Shown piece by piece: positions 8,400 through 17,817 of a DNA stretch of 64,000 bases. Each line of letters starts with the position of its first letter. Within the stretch, counting starts at the first letter, position 1. Made by a program: the position numbers and the translations under genes. A model generated the notes under the pieces. It was not told the origin of the DNA, did not search any database, and saw nothing but the letters and a program-made list of their open reading frames with translations. The stretch covers positions 62,001 to 126,000 of the forward strand of contig NZ_CBFIEO010000007.1 in assembly GCF_965661665.1 (NCBI RefSeq), written 5' to 3'. This DNA is from Cognatiyoonia sp965661665 (GTDB taxonomy: Bacteria > Pseudomonadota > Alphaproteobacteria > Rhodobacterales > Rhodobacteraceae).

Positions 8400-9869
8400 C
8401 TACTCTGCCGCCGTTTTCATTTGGAAACCGTCTTCGATCATATCGGACGGGGCCACCGGATATTCGCCAGAGAAGCAGGCGTCGCAATAAGCAGGGCAGT
8501 TGGAGTCGCGCCCGTTGGCTTCGCCCACCGCACGATAAAGCCCGTCGAGGGAGATGAATTTGAGCGAATCCACACCAAGGTGATCGCGCATCTCCTCTTC
8601 CGACATTGTGGCGGCCAAAAGCTTTTCGCGCTGTGGTGTGTCGACACCGTAGAAGCACGGCCATGATGTTGGGGGTGATGCGATGCGGAAATGCACTTCC
8701 GCCGCGCCAGCATCAAGGATCATTTCCTTGATCTTACGGCTCGTGGTGCCGCGCACGACGCTGTCGTCGACCAGGATGACGCGCTTGCCTTTGATCAGCG
8801 CCCGATTGACGTTGAGCTTGAGGCGTACGCCCATGTTGCGGATCTGCTCTGTCGGTTCGATGAACGTCCGGCCCATGTAATTGTTGCGGATGATGCCCAT
8901 TGCGTAGGGAATCCCGCTCTCAAGACTGTAGCCGATCGCTGCTGGCGTGCCGCTGTCTGGCACAGGGCAGACAAGGTCCGCCTCAACAGGGTTTTCTTTG
9001 GCCAATTCCCGCCCGATGTTTTCGCGGGTTTCATAGACAGACCGGCCGCCCAATTGGCTGTCGGGGCGGCTGAAGTAGACATGCTCAAAAATGCAGAACC
9101 GAGGTGCGGCCTGACGGAACGGGAAATGACTTTGCACGCCGTTGCCGTTGATGACGACCATTTCGCCAGGCTCAATTTCCCGCACGAACTCAGCACCGAT
9201 GATATCAAGCGCGCAGGTCTCTGATGCTAGTACCCAACCCTCACCGACTTGGCCCAAGACCAGTGGCCGAACGCCCAAAGGATCGCGGCAGCCAATTAGT
9301 TTCGTTCGTGTCATTGCCACGACGGAGAAGGCACCTTCGACCTTGCGCAGGGCTTCTTCCATTCGGTCAGGGATGTTGCGGCCCATAGAGCGGGCCATCA
9401 GGTGTACGATGCATTCGCTGTCAGAAGAACTTTGAAAGATCGAACCCCGCTCGATCAACTCGCGCCGCAGGGACAGAGCGTTGGTGATGTTGCCATTATG
9501 CGCAATGGCCGCGCCGCCCATGGAAAACTCACCAAAGAATGGCTGCACATCGCGGATCGCGGTTTGCCCCTTTGAGCCTGCGGTGGAGTACCGCACGTGA
9601 CCGATTCCGATTGAACCGGGAAGCTGTGCCATGCTGCCGGGAGATGTGAAGTTGTCACGCACCAGACCAAAGCGGCGCATCTGGTTGAAACCAGTGTCGG
9701 GGTCATGGGTGACGATGCCGCCTGCTTCTTGTCCACGGTGTTGCAGCGCGTGAAGGCCAAGTGCGATGAAGTTTGCCGCGTCAGCGACGCCTATGACCCC
9801 AAAGACCCCGCATTCTTCGCGTAATTTGTCATCATCAAACGGGTGGGCGGGCGGTAAATTCGCGGACAA
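8400..9869 (-). CDS. purF: Amidophosphoribosyltransferase
   Basis: 489 residues. A short propeptide precedes the catalytic N-terminal nucleophile Cys (REECGVFGVIG). The glutaminase half carries GHVRYSTAGS and the phosphoribosyl half carries the PRPP loop VILVDDSVVRGTTSRK. PurF makes phosphoribosylamine from PRPP and glutamine, the first step of purine synthesis. In the B. subtilis type the Cys residues near the C terminus bind a 4Fe-4S cluster; here cysteines in FRIASPPTSWPCFYG and SNCPAYCDACFSGEY fit that arrangement. Confidence 0.95.
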   Translation of the reverse strand: MSANLPPAHPFDDDKLREECGVFGVIGVADAANFIALGLHALQHRGQEAGGIVTHDPDTGFNQMRRFGLVRDNFTSPGSMAQLPGSIGIGHVRYSTAGSKGQTAIRDVQPFFGEFSMGGAAIAHNGNITNALSLRRELIERGSIFQSSSDSECIVHLMARSMGRNIPDRMEEALRKVEGAFSVVAMTRTKLIGCRDPLGVRPLVLGQVGEGWVLASETCALDIIGAEFVREIEPGEMVVINGNGVQSHFPFRQAAPRFCIFEHVYFSRPDSQLGGRSVYETRENIGRELAKENPVEADLVCPVPDSGTPAAIGYSLESGIPYAMGIIRNNYMGRTFIEPTEQIRNMGVRLKLNVNRALIKGKRVILVDDSVVRGTTSRKIKEMILDAGAAEVHFRIASPPTSWPCFYGVDTPQREKLLAATMSEEEMRDHLGVDSLKFISLDGLYRAVGEANGRDSNCPAYCDACFSGEYPVAPSDMIEDGFQMKTAAE

Positions 9870-9947
9870 GGCGAGCAGCTCCGAATCCTATTGCACAGTT
9901 TGGAGACTTCATACCTGTTAACGCACACGGTGTCATGTGCTTGTCAT

Positions 9948-9981
9948 GCAAAAGCGCCCGGACGTTGATCGGCCAGGCGCT
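9948..9981 (-). terminator. Rho-independent terminator after the VPLPA-CTERM locus
   Basis: On the minus strand a 9-bp stem (AGCGCCTGG / CCGGGCGCT, one G-T pair, 11-base loop) is followed by UUUU. It sits about 30 bases past the TAA at 10013-10015 and so fits the disrupted surface-protein gene. Confidence 0.7.
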
Positions 9982-10012
9982 CTGAAATTTTAGATGCTGT
10001 GTTTTGCTGATT

Positions 10013-10591
10013 TTAACGCTTGCGAAGCTTATTGTTCAGCAACAGCCCGATCAGGGCCAACAGAAGCAGACCGCCGCTTGCAGGGACGGGCACTGACAGG
10101 AGCGTCAGCTCAATACTAGCGACTCGCACGCCGCGATTGCCTGCAGCATTTGGTTCCAATCCCAAAACGCTGAAGCTGGAAAGTGGCGCAGCAAAGGTCT
10201 AAGAGAAAGATTGCGTCGATGCACCACCGCCTCCACCTAGAACGGTCACTGCTTGGGTTCCGAAAAACAGGTCTTCATCTTGATTGCCTGTTTCGAAGAA
10301 CGTCGCGGTAACCGCCTCAATGTTGTATCCGGTGACGGAAAATATCAGCGCTTCGCCCAGTCCGAGGCGACCTCCCACAGGGGCACCGGAGACGCCAAGA
10401 CCGCGATTGCCTTGGTTGATGGCCTCACCGAAAGAGTTAATCGTCATCAGAGTCCCAGACGATGTCACGCCATCAAACTGGAGTTCAGAGAATGTGTCGT
10501 TGCCGTTGTTCTCAAAATTATAAAGAATCGTAATCGCATTTGCTGTGGTCGCGAATGCAATCACAAAAATAGTCGTAAGAAGTGTTCTCAA
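10013..10591 (-). pseudogene. VPLPA-CTERM/PEP-CTERM type exported protein interrupted by one in-frame amber codon
   Basis: Translation from a TTG at 10589-10591 gives a signal peptide (LLTTIFVIAFATTANA) and a 130-residue Gly/Asn/Phe-rich secreted domain that stops at TAG 10199-10201. The same frame then continues for 61 codons to TAA 10013-10015 and ends with VPVPASGGLLLLALIGLLL followed by NNKLRKR: a VPxPA motif, a membrane helix and a basic tail, the exosortase-recognised sorting signal. So one codon (CAG to TAG is a simple guess) separates the exported domain from its sorting signal. It could be a pseudogene, a base-call error or a readthrough gene. No better start than TTG is available before an upstream in-frame stop. 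A terminator follows. Confidence 0.75.
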
Positions 10592-10699
10592 AACTGCGAT
10601 AACTAGCCGTCCTAATAGACACGCAGGCGGAAGCTAGCCGAGAACTTTGGCGTTAAGATGGTTCAAATGTGGCAAGACCTAGGCGATAGCCAAGAAACT

Positions 10700-11266
10700 T
10701 TATTGCTCTTCTGCCGCCCCACAGCTTCCGACAAGCTGCTCATACTGGGTCGTTATCCAGCTCAAAGTTGCTTCCGGATCTTGGTTTTCAAGCTGACCCG
10801 TTATGCGAGCAAAAACTTTCGCCGACCGGCTGTCTTCGATCATCGCGATGTCCTGTGTGGCAAGAACCGTTTGGTACACAAAGAACGCCGTAGCCACCAA
10901 AAGAATGCCTCGTAGGACACCGAAAAGGAAGCCTGCCCCTTGGTCCAAACCACCAAGGGCTGACCTTTGCACGACTGTGGAGAAGAGCGGCGTGAAGATC
11001 GAAACGACCACCAGCGCGACCGCAAACACGGCTGCAAATGCGGCAATGATGGAAAGTTCACAGCTGTCGCCAATGAAATCGCCCAAGATGGGCGTTTGTT
11101 TGATCAAAGGTTCAACCTGATCGGCAAAGATAAAGGCCAAGATCGTGGCGCCGATCCACCCTGCAATGGCCATTGCTTCGCGAACAAAGCCGCGGCTGTA
11201 AGCCAGTAGTGCCGATACGATGATGACTGCGGCAACGATGCCGTCGATCAGGGTGAAGCCTTCCAT
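10700..11266 (-). CDS. cvpA: CvpA family inner-membrane protein
   Basis: 188 residues with four predicted membrane helices and the family opening FTLIDGIVAAVIIVSALLAYSRG, then GFVREAMAIAGWIGA. CvpA was named for colicin V production; its molecular role is unclear but it is linked to envelope stress. It lies 22 bases from radA and upstream of purF, the classical cvpA-purF pairing. Confidence 0.9.
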   Translation of the reverse strand: MEGFTLIDGIVAAVIIVSALLAYSRGFVREAMAIAGWIGATILAFIFADQVEPLIKQTPILGDFIGDSCELSIIAAFAAVFAVALVVVSIFTPLFSTVVQRSALGGLDQGAGFLFGVLRGILLVATAFFVYQTVLATQDIAMIEDSRSAKVFARITGQLENQDPEATLSWITTQYEQLVGSCGAAEEQ

Positions 11267-11288
11267 GGTCCTACTCCTACGGGCGCTT

Positions 11289-12653
11289 TCACTGCGCGCC
11301 GAAAACCTCTTTTATAAATGTTGCCAAATCTGCCATTTCGCGCAGCTCCAGCCCAGACGCCGCTCTTTTCTTTTGTGATTGCGACGAAATTGCGGATGTA
11401 AAACCAAGTTTTTCGGCTTCTTTCAATCTATTTTCCGTCTGCGCAACAGGTCTGAGCGCGCCGGAAAGGGAGATTTCGCCAAAAACCACGGCCTCTTTCG
11501 GTAAGGCTGATTCCTCTCGTGCCGAGACGAGTGCAGCTGCAATGGCGAGGTCTGCACCAGGCTCGGAAATGCGCAAACCTCCTGCAACGTTGAGGTAAAC
11601 GTCCAATCCGGCAAAGGCGAGGCCGCAACGGGATTCAAGCACGGCAAGGATCATGGCAAGTCGCGCACCGTCCCATCCGACCACGGATCGGCGCGGTTGG
11701 CTGTGTGGCGAAGGTGCCACAAGTGCTTGGATCTCGCACAGCATGGGGCGGTTGCCCTCGATCCCCGCGAAGACCACGGATCCAGGTGCCGGATCGCCAC
11801 GGTCTGACAGGAACAGGGCAGAGGGGTTCTTAACCTCGGCCAGCCCTTTGCCGGTCATTTCAAAAACGCCAATCTCATCCGCAGGGCCGAACCGGTTTTT
11901 AACCGCGCGGAGGAGGCGGAATTGATGGCCGCGTTCCCCTTCGAAATAGAGCACGGTGTCGACCATATGCTCCACCACGCGGGGCCCGGCCAATGCGCCT
12001 TCTTTAGTGACGTGGCCCACCATCACGACGGAAATGCCTTGGCTTTTGGCGAAGGTTGTCAGCTCATGGGCAGATGCGCGCACTTGCGACACACTGCCGG
12101 GGGCGCTGTCGACATTGTCGGCCCACATGGTTTGGATGGAATCGATGATGGCGAGGTCGGGTTTTTCCGCCTCAAGCGTTGTCAGTATGTTGCGCAGATT
12201 TGTTGCGGCTGCCAATTGCACAGGGCTTTCGGTCAAGCCAAGCCTGCGGGCGCGCATTTGCACTTGGGCAGAGGATTCTTCACCGGAGATATAAACGACT
12301 TTCAGCCCGTTTCGCGCAAAGCGGGCGGCGGCCTGCAACAACAGTGTAGACTTTCCGATCCCCGGATCACCACCGACCAAAAGGGCGGAGGCTTTGACCA
12401 AGCCGCCCCCGAGCACGCGGTCCAGTTCAGAAACACCAGCCAGCGTGCGCGGCGGGTCCTTTTGTTCGGTCGCCAGATCGGTCAGTTCGATGGGTTTGCC
12501 ACGATGTTTGCCCAACGATTTCGACTTTGGGCCAGAGGATAGCGGCTGATCCTCTTCAATCGTATTCCACGCGCCACAGCTTTCGCAGCGCCCTGACCAT
12601 TTGGAGGTGACAGCGCCGCAATCGGTGCAGGAATAACTGATATCTTTCGCCAT
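11289..12653 (-). CDS. radA: DNA repair protein RadA
   Basis: 454 residues. A C4 zinc finger (CTDCG...CESCG) opens the protein, followed by a RecA-like ATPase with Walker A GGDPGIGKSTLLLQ, the RadA signature KNRFGP, and a C-terminal Lon-like domain (SEPGADLAIAAALVSA). RadA drives branch migration of recombination intermediates. It is followed closely by cvpA. Confidence 0.95.
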   Translation of the reverse strand: MAKDISYSCTDCGAVTSKWSGRCESCGAWNTIEEDQPLSSGPKSKSLGKHRGKPIELTDLATEQKDPPRTLAGVSELDRVLGGGLVKASALLVGGDPGIGKSTLLLQAAARFARNGLKVVYISGEESSAQVQMRARRLGLTESPVQLAAATNLRNILTTLEAEKPDLAIIDSIQTMWADNVDSAPGSVSQVRASAHELTTFAKSQGISVVMVGHVTKEGALAGPRVVEHMVDTVLYFEGERGHQFRLLRAVKNRFGPADEIGVFEMTGKGLAEVKNPSALFLSDRGDPAPGSVVFAGIEGNRPMLCEIQALVAPSPHSQPRRSVVGWDGARLAMILAVLESRCGLAFAGLDVYLNVAGGLRISEPGADLAIAAALVSAREESALPKEAVVFGEISLSGALRPVAQTENRLKEAEKLGFTSAISSQSQKKRAASGLELREMADLATFIKEVFGAQ

Positions 12654-12704
12654 AGCGTCTTGTGCCTGATTGGGGCGCGGCCCGCAATGGTTTGGGCGGT
12701 GGGT

Positions 12705-13160
12705 TTAGTCCGTTTCGGCGGAGCGTTCTTTGCGGCATGTCATGGCTGAAATCAGGATTGAGGCGAGGATGCAGGCGGTGAAAAGGTAAAGTCCCCATGC
12801 CGTCTCTACCTTGCCGATGCCGACGCCTTTCACAACAACGATGTAAAGCGCGATGAGGAACACATCTGCCATCGCCAGCTTTCCCATCTAGTTGAGAAAC
12901 GGCGGGGTTTTGTCCTTGAGCAATCCAAAATGCACGAGACCAAGCCCGATGGTTTTGAGATACGGCGCGAAAAGCGCGAAGGCTGTGACGAGCAGTGCTA
13001 GGGCGATATCGATTTCCTGGAGCGCTTGCAGACCGGAAATGACGCTGATCTTAGACAGGTCGAAAAGCGGCAGAAGGCCAGCCCGCATGAGTGGTGCGAA
13101 CCATGCAATTGGGAATAGGATCAACAGGCTGAGGTTGGCAATGCGCAGAACGTTCTGCAT
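12705..13160 (-). pseudogene. PqiA-like membrane protein split by an in-frame amber codon
   Basis: Two stretches lie in one frame. The first (12888-13160) encodes 90 residues with two to three membrane helices ending at KTPPFLN; then TAG at 12888-12890; then directly ATG and 60 residues beginning MGKLAMADVFLIALYIVVVKG (12705-12887). Joined, they give a 150-residue paraquat-inducible protein A-like product, in which GK-x-MADVFLIALY is a conserved segment. TGG or TTG to TAG would explain the break. The second half starts with its own ATG touching the stop (TAGATG), so reinitiation could make two half-proteins. It sits 12 bases after mlaF. Confidence 0.7.
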
Positions 13161-13172
13161 GGATGGCCTTTA

Positions 13173-13883
13173 CTAAGTCGGCGTTCCCGTGATGAAAGCC
13201 TTTAGGTAGGGCTGGTCAATATTGAATATTTCTTCGGGTGTTCCGGCCCACTCAATCCGTCCGTCTTTCAAAAAAGCAACATTGTCCGCAATCGCGTGGA
13301 CGCAGGTCATATCGTGGGTGATGGTCAGGGTGGTCGCTCCAAGGTCGTCCACAACCTCCCTTATCAGCGCGTTAATTTGCCTTGCGCGGATCGGGTCGAG
13401 GCCGGTGGTTGGTTCATCGAAAAAGATGATCTCTGGGTTCGTCGCAATCGCGCGTGCGAGCCCTGCGCGTTTTTGCATGCCACCCGAAAGCTCTGATGGG
13501 AATTGATCGGCTGTGGCGGCGCTGAGGCCGACGCGATCCAGTTTCTCAATAGCCAAAGCGCGGGCTTTGTCGCGGGCCATTCCGGATTGCAACGGGCGAA
13601 AGGCGACGTTCTCCCACACCTGCATCCCATCGAACAGCGCTGCACCTTGGAACAGCATTCCGAACCGGTCGAGGAATTTTGGCGGAAGCGTGGGCTGTCC
13701 ACCAACGGTGATGGTGCCGCGGTCGGGTGTCTCCAACCCAAGGATGCATTTTAGAAGAACCGATTTGCCGCTACCGGACGCACCAATCAGCACAAGGCTT
13801 TGTCCTTTTGCAATCGATAGGTCCACGCCCTTTAGAACGTTGGTACCTTCGAACGTCTTATGGAGGTCACGAACATCAATCAT
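13173..13883 (-). CDS. mlaF: ABC transporter ATP-binding protein, MlaF type
   Basis: 236 residues. Walker A GASGSGKSVLLKCILG, signature LSGGMQKRAGLARA (the Gly-Gly-Met form typical of MlaF) and Walker B IIFFDEPTTGLDP are all intact. The family powers phospholipid movement between the membranes. The start overlaps the mlaE stop by 4 bases. No mlaD or mlaC gene is next to it in this window. Confidence 0.9.
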   Translation of the reverse strand: MIDVRDLHKTFEGTNVLKGVDLSIAKGQSLVLIGASGSGKSVLLKCILGLETPDRGTITVGGQPTLPPKFLDRFGMLFQGAALFDGMQVWENVAFRPLQSGMARDKARALAIEKLDRVGLSAATADQFPSELSGGMQKRAGLARAIATNPEIIFFDEPTTGLDPIRARQINALIREVVDDLGATTLTITHDMTCVHAIADNVAFLKDGRIEWAGTPEEIFNIDQPYLKAFITGTPT

Positions 13884-14656
13884 GCGGAGAAGAACGCCTC
13901 CGTCAGTAAGAAGTTTGCGGCAAGGATCAGGACCGATGCGGCGACGACCGCTGTTTTGGTGGCAACGCCTACCCCCAAAGCCCCGCGATCCGACCGCATG
14001 CCGAAGTAGCAGCCTATCAAAGCGGCGATTGCACCGAACAAAGCGCCTTTGATGAGGGACGATGTGATGTCGTGCGCTTCAAGATACGACATGGTGTTGT
14101 GCAGATAGCTGGCCGATGAAAACCCAAGGCGGCTGGTTGCAACCAGATACCCGCCCAGGATGCCGATGATGTCGCCAACAGCCACCAAAACGGGCGTCAC
14201 AAGCGTCGCGGCAAGCACCCGGGGTACAGTCAGATATTTGCTGGGATTGGTGGAGAGGGTGACGAGCGCGTCGATCTGCTCCGTCACTTTCATCGTCGCA
14301 ATCTCCGCCGCGATGGAGGAGGTGACACGCGCCACTAGCATCAAACCGACCAACACTGGCCCAAGCTCCCGCACCATACCGATGGCGACAATCTGAGGGA
14401 CGGCTTCTTCTGCTTCAAAACGCGCGCCGCCGGAGTAGATTTGCAGGGCAAGCGCCCCGCCTGTGAAAAGCGCGGCGAGGCCAATGACGGGCAGGGACAA
14501 GTACCCAAGTTGGTAGAGCGCTTGCATAAACGCACGTCCATAGAATGGCGGCGTTACAGTATCCCAAACCGTCTGTGCGGTGAAGATCGCGACGCGTCCA
14601 ATGGCGGCTAAAGCGGACAAAACCGCTGCGCCAAGGGTCGCGAGAGCGGCTGTCAT
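13880..14656 (-). CDS. mlaE: ABC transporter permease, MlaE type
   Basis: 258 residues with five to six membrane helices and the MlaE signature region VRELGPVLVGLMLVARVTSS, followed by TMKVTEQIDAL. It is the membrane subunit of the phospholipid transporter driven by MlaF. Overlaps of 4 bases with alr upstream and mlaF downstream show tight translational coupling. Confidence 0.9.
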   Translation of the reverse strand: MTAALATLGAAVLSALAAIGRVAIFTAQTVWDTVTPPFYGRAFMQALYQLGYLSLPVIGLAALFTGGALALQIYSGGARFEAEEAVPQIVAIGMVRELGPVLVGLMLVARVTSSIAAEIATMKVTEQIDALVTLSTNPSKYLTVPRVLAATLVTPVLVAVGDIIGILGGYLVATSRLGFSSASYLHNTMSYLEAHDITSSLIKGALFGAIAALIGCYFGMRSDRGALGVGVATKTAVVAASVLILAANFLLTEAFFSA

Positions 14657-15690
14657 GATCCCTTGTAGCGCCGCGCATATCGCGCGCCGAGCGAGGTCAG
14701 GATTTCATAGCCGATCGTGCCTGCAACATCGGCAAGCTGATCGACCCCTTGCTGCGGGCCAATAAGTGTCAATGCTTGCGGGGTTTCGGAAAGATCGGTC
14801 ACATCGACGGTTATGAGGTCCATCGACACGCGGCCGACCAGTGGGCAGCTCTGATCGCCGTACCAAAAGGTCGCTTTGTCAGAGATGGCGCGGATCAATC
14901 CATCCGCATAACCCGCCGACACTGTAGCAATTTTCGACGGTCTCTTGCATTGCCATGCGTTGCCATAGCCCACGACTTCGCCCTCTTCCAAATGCCGGAT
15001 TTGGATGACGGGTAGGTCGATCTGAATGACATCGCGCGCCTCGGCAAAGGGCATCCCGCCATAAAGCCCGATTCCCGGACGGCAAAGGTCGAAGTGATAG
15101 TCCTTGCCCAACAGAATGCCCCCCGTCGCGGCCAAGGACCGTGGTGTGCTGATCCCGTCGGTCATCTGGTGAAACACGTCCAGTTGATAAGCGTTCATTG
15201 GGTGATCGGGCTCATCTGCACAGGCAAGGTGGCTCATCACCAGCGTGGGTTTCTGGGCAAGAGTGATTTTCGCGACCGCGGCCCATTCATCCCATTCCAC
15301 CCCAAGGCGGTTCATACCGGTATCAAGCTGCATGCCAAAGGCATGACCGGGCAGGGCTTCGAGGTGGCGCGTCACTTGTTCAACGGAATTGAGCATCGGC
15401 GTAAGACTAAGATCGCCGATCATGTCAGTGTCACCGCGCATATGCCCACCAAAGACAGAAATTTCTGGACCCGGACCCAAGGCTTCGCGCACGGCGGCAC
15501 CTTCTTCGGCGACGGCCACAAAGAACTTGCGCGCGCCTGCGCGGGCCAAAGCGGTGGCAACCTTGCCAGAGCCCAGACCGTAGCCGTTTGCCTTCACCAC
15601 GGCTGCCGTTTCGCAGTTGGTTTTGGCATCCAGCGCACGCCAGTTTGCCACCAGCGCATCAAGATCAATTGTCAGATATCCCGTACTCAT
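14653..15690 (-). CDS. alr: Alanine racemase
   Basis: 345 residues. The PLP lysine is in AAVVKANGYGLG (about residue 34) and the catalytic tyrosine in SAGYADGLIR. The enzyme supplies D-alanine for peptidoglycan. The N terminus (YLTIDLDALVANWRAL) is complete. It leads the alr-mlaE-mlaF-pqiA run and follows dnaB after about 420 bases. Confidence 0.93.
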   Translation of the reverse strand: MSTGYLTIDLDALVANWRALDAKTNCETAAVVKANGYGLGSGKVATALARAGARKFFVAVAEEGAAVREALGPGPEISVFGGHMRGDTDMIGDLSLTPMLNSVEQVTRHLEALPGHAFGMQLDTGMNRLGVEWDEWAAVAKITLAQKPTLVMSHLACADEPDHPMNAYQLDVFHQMTDGISTPRSLAATGGILLGKDYHFDLCRPGIGLYGGMPFAEARDVIQIDLPVIQIRHLEEGEVVGYGNAWQCKRPSKIATVSAGYADGLIRAISDKATFWYGDQSCPLVGRVSMDLITVDVTDLSETPQALTLIGPQQGVDQLADVAGTIGYEILTSLGARYARRYKGS

Positions 15691-16108
15691 ATCGGCGTTG
15701 TGACAGGGGACGGTTATCGCGGCAAGGGGTTGCTTTTGAAATTCGGATGGGTGTCCAATGGATTGCCGATTGAGGGCCTAGTGTTAGCAAGGGGTGGATA
15801 TGCCAGAGGATGTCCGAACAGCGTGCCGCGCGCCCGCCAAGGGCAAATCAAGCGTGACGCGCATCCCCACATGGAAATTTGATCTGAAGCGGGAACATAT
15901 TTTGGCTGTCGGCGGCGGCGCCGAACCTCATGGATTTCCGTTTCAAGATTTGGCGTCAGCGGCCGGAGAACGGATCACGGATGCGCAAAAGAGCAAGCTT
16001 GGCTAACTCGGCTGGCACAGCATGTCGGTAAAGTTTGAGCTTGAGGTCGCTGGTGATCTGAAACGTATGGAAGGCGTCAGCCCGCAGCGGATTCTTCTGG
16101 GCTAGAGC
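15691..16108. other. Intergenic stretch between alr and dnaB, possible gene remnant
   Basis: No gene I can support. On the plus strand there are a 71-codon frame (15794-16006) and a short frame (16022-16105, MSVKFELEVAGDLKRMEG then a stop) that read like ordinary protein sequence in different frames. Together they could be the remains of a small plus-strand gene. I do not recognise a family. Confidence 0.3.
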
Positions 16109-17602
16109 TTAAAACTCCTGCTCACCGCCCTGTTGCCACGGTTTCACGAGGTTACCAAAGCGGGTGAAGCGGCCTTCAAAGCTAAGCTCGACCGTGCCAA
16201 TTGGCCCGTGACGCTGTTTGCCGATGACGACTTCGGCCTTGCCGTGCAGACGCTCCATCTTTTCCTGCCATTCGGCCATCTTTTCCATCTCGTGATCGCC
16301 TGGCTTTTCGCGCTCGGCATAGTATTCCTCTCGGAACACGAACATGACGACGTCGGCGTCTTGCTCGATTGATCCTGATTCACGCAAGTCCGACAACTGC
16401 GGCCGCTTGTCTTCGCGTGCTTCGACTTGACGCGATAGCTGCGATAGCGCGATGACTGGAATGTTAAGTTCCTTGGCTATCGCTTTGAGCCCCATAGTGA
16501 TTTCAGAAATTTCGTTCACGCGGTTCTCTGACCGGCCTGTTCCGCGCACCAGCTGAAGATAGTCGACCATCAACACATCAAGGCCGTGTGTCCGCTTCAA
16601 ACGGCGCGCGCGTGCGGCAAGCTGAGAAATGGGCAGCGCAGGTGTGTCGTCGATGAAAAGCGGGCAGGCTTCCAAGGCTTTTGCCGCTTCGACGAAACGT
16701 CGGAATTCCGCCTCCGTCATGTCGCCGCGCCGGATCTGTTCTGAGGGCACTTCTGATGCCTCTGACAGGATCCGTGCGGCGAGCTGCTCGGCACTCATTT
16801 CAAGGGAGTAGAACCCGACAACGCCGCCATTCACGGCGCCTTCGGTCCCATCGTGGAGGAGGCCCTTCCTGTAGGCCTTCGCAATATTGAACGCGATGTT
16901 GGTCGCGAGGGAGGTTTTGCCCATCGATGGCCGCCCTGCTAGGATCAACAGGTCGGACTTGTGAAGCCCGCCAAGCTTGCGGTCCATGTCGATGAGTCCG
17001 GTGGACACGCCGGAGAGCTGCCCATCCCGCTGATAGGCGGCATTAGCGACATTAACAGCATCCGTTACGGCCTTCAAAAAGCTTTGAAATCCGCTTTCAG
17101 AGCTGCCTTGCTCTGCCAGCCGATAAAGCTCTTGTTCTGCTTCGACAATTTGATCTTTTGGTTCGCTATCGACAGCTACGCGGCTGGCTTTTTCCGCAAT
17201 CGTCTGACCCACTTGGATCAACTCTCGCCGGATGGCGAGGTCATAGATCATTTGCGCGTAATCCCGCGCCGCAAAAGCAGAAATCGCAGCCCCCGCCAGA
17301 CGAGCAAGATAGGCCGGACCACCCAGTTCTTTTAGGCCTTCGTCGTCTTCAAGGAAGGCTTTCAACGTCACCGGAGAAGCGAGCGCGTTCTTAGCGATGC
17401 GGGTCGAGGCCGTCTCAAAAATCCGCGCGTGTACAGGGTCATAAAAGTGTTGGGGCCCAACGATCGAGGCGATCCGATCGAAAATGTCGTTATTGGTGAG
17501 AATCGCGCCCAAGAGCTGTTGTTCAGCTTCCACCGAATGGGGGAGCGTGTCGCCGTCCGCCTCGCTCGCGCCGGTCGCGTTGAATTGCGTGATCTCGTTC
17601 AT
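16109..17602 (-). CDS. dnaB: Replicative DNA helicase
   Basis: 497 residues. The N-terminal domain opens with LPHSVEAEQQLLGAIL, the primase-interacting part; the RecA-like motor has Walker A LAGRPSMGKTSLATN and Walker B LDVLMVDYLQLV, then ISQLSRQVE-type motif (ALSQLSRQVEAREDKRP). It is the ring helicase of the replication fork. No intein is present. About 215 bases without a gene separate it from pyrE. Confidence 0.96.
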   Translation of the reverse strand: MNEITQFNATGASEADGDTLPHSVEAEQQLLGAILTNNDIFDRIASIVGPQHFYDPVHARIFETASTRIAKNALASPVTLKAFLEDDEGLKELGGPAYLARLAGAAISAFAARDYAQMIYDLAIRRELIQVGQTIAEKASRVAVDSEPKDQIVEAEQELYRLAEQGSSESGFQSFLKAVTDAVNVANAAYQRDGQLSGVSTGLIDMDRKLGGLHKSDLLILAGRPSMGKTSLATNIAFNIAKAYRKGLLHDGTEGAVNGGVVGFYSLEMSAEQLAARILSEASEVPSEQIRRGDMTEAEFRRFVEAAKALEACPLFIDDTPALPISQLAARARRLKRTHGLDVLMVDYLQLVRGTGRSENRVNEISEITMGLKAIAKELNIPVIALSQLSRQVEAREDKRPQLSDLRESGSIEQDADVVMFVFREEYYAEREKPGDHEMEKMAEWQEKMERLHGKAEVVIGKQRHGPIGTVELSFEGRFTRFGNLVKPWQQGGEQEF

Positions 17603-17817
17603 CTGTCTTCCCTTGGCTCAGCCTGGGTTTAGCACCAATTCAAGCGGAGCGGCCATCTGATTAAGTCTGGGGATAAGTGACCCTGAACTGCTATGAACAA
17701 AGCTGGGGGTCGATCCCAAACAGCGATATGTGGCCCAAACCGGGCTTTAGCTTACCAAATCTGGTGCTGGCTGTCGATTCGACAATTGCCGAGTCGCGCC
17801 GCCTGTGGATAAGAAAA

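Noticed and set aside
11922..12542. 206-codon plus frame opposite radA
   Set aside because: Antisense shadow; rich in His and Gly, as expected from a GC-rich complement.
15094..15882. 262-codon plus frame opposite alr
   Set aside because: Antisense shadow of alr; no family features.
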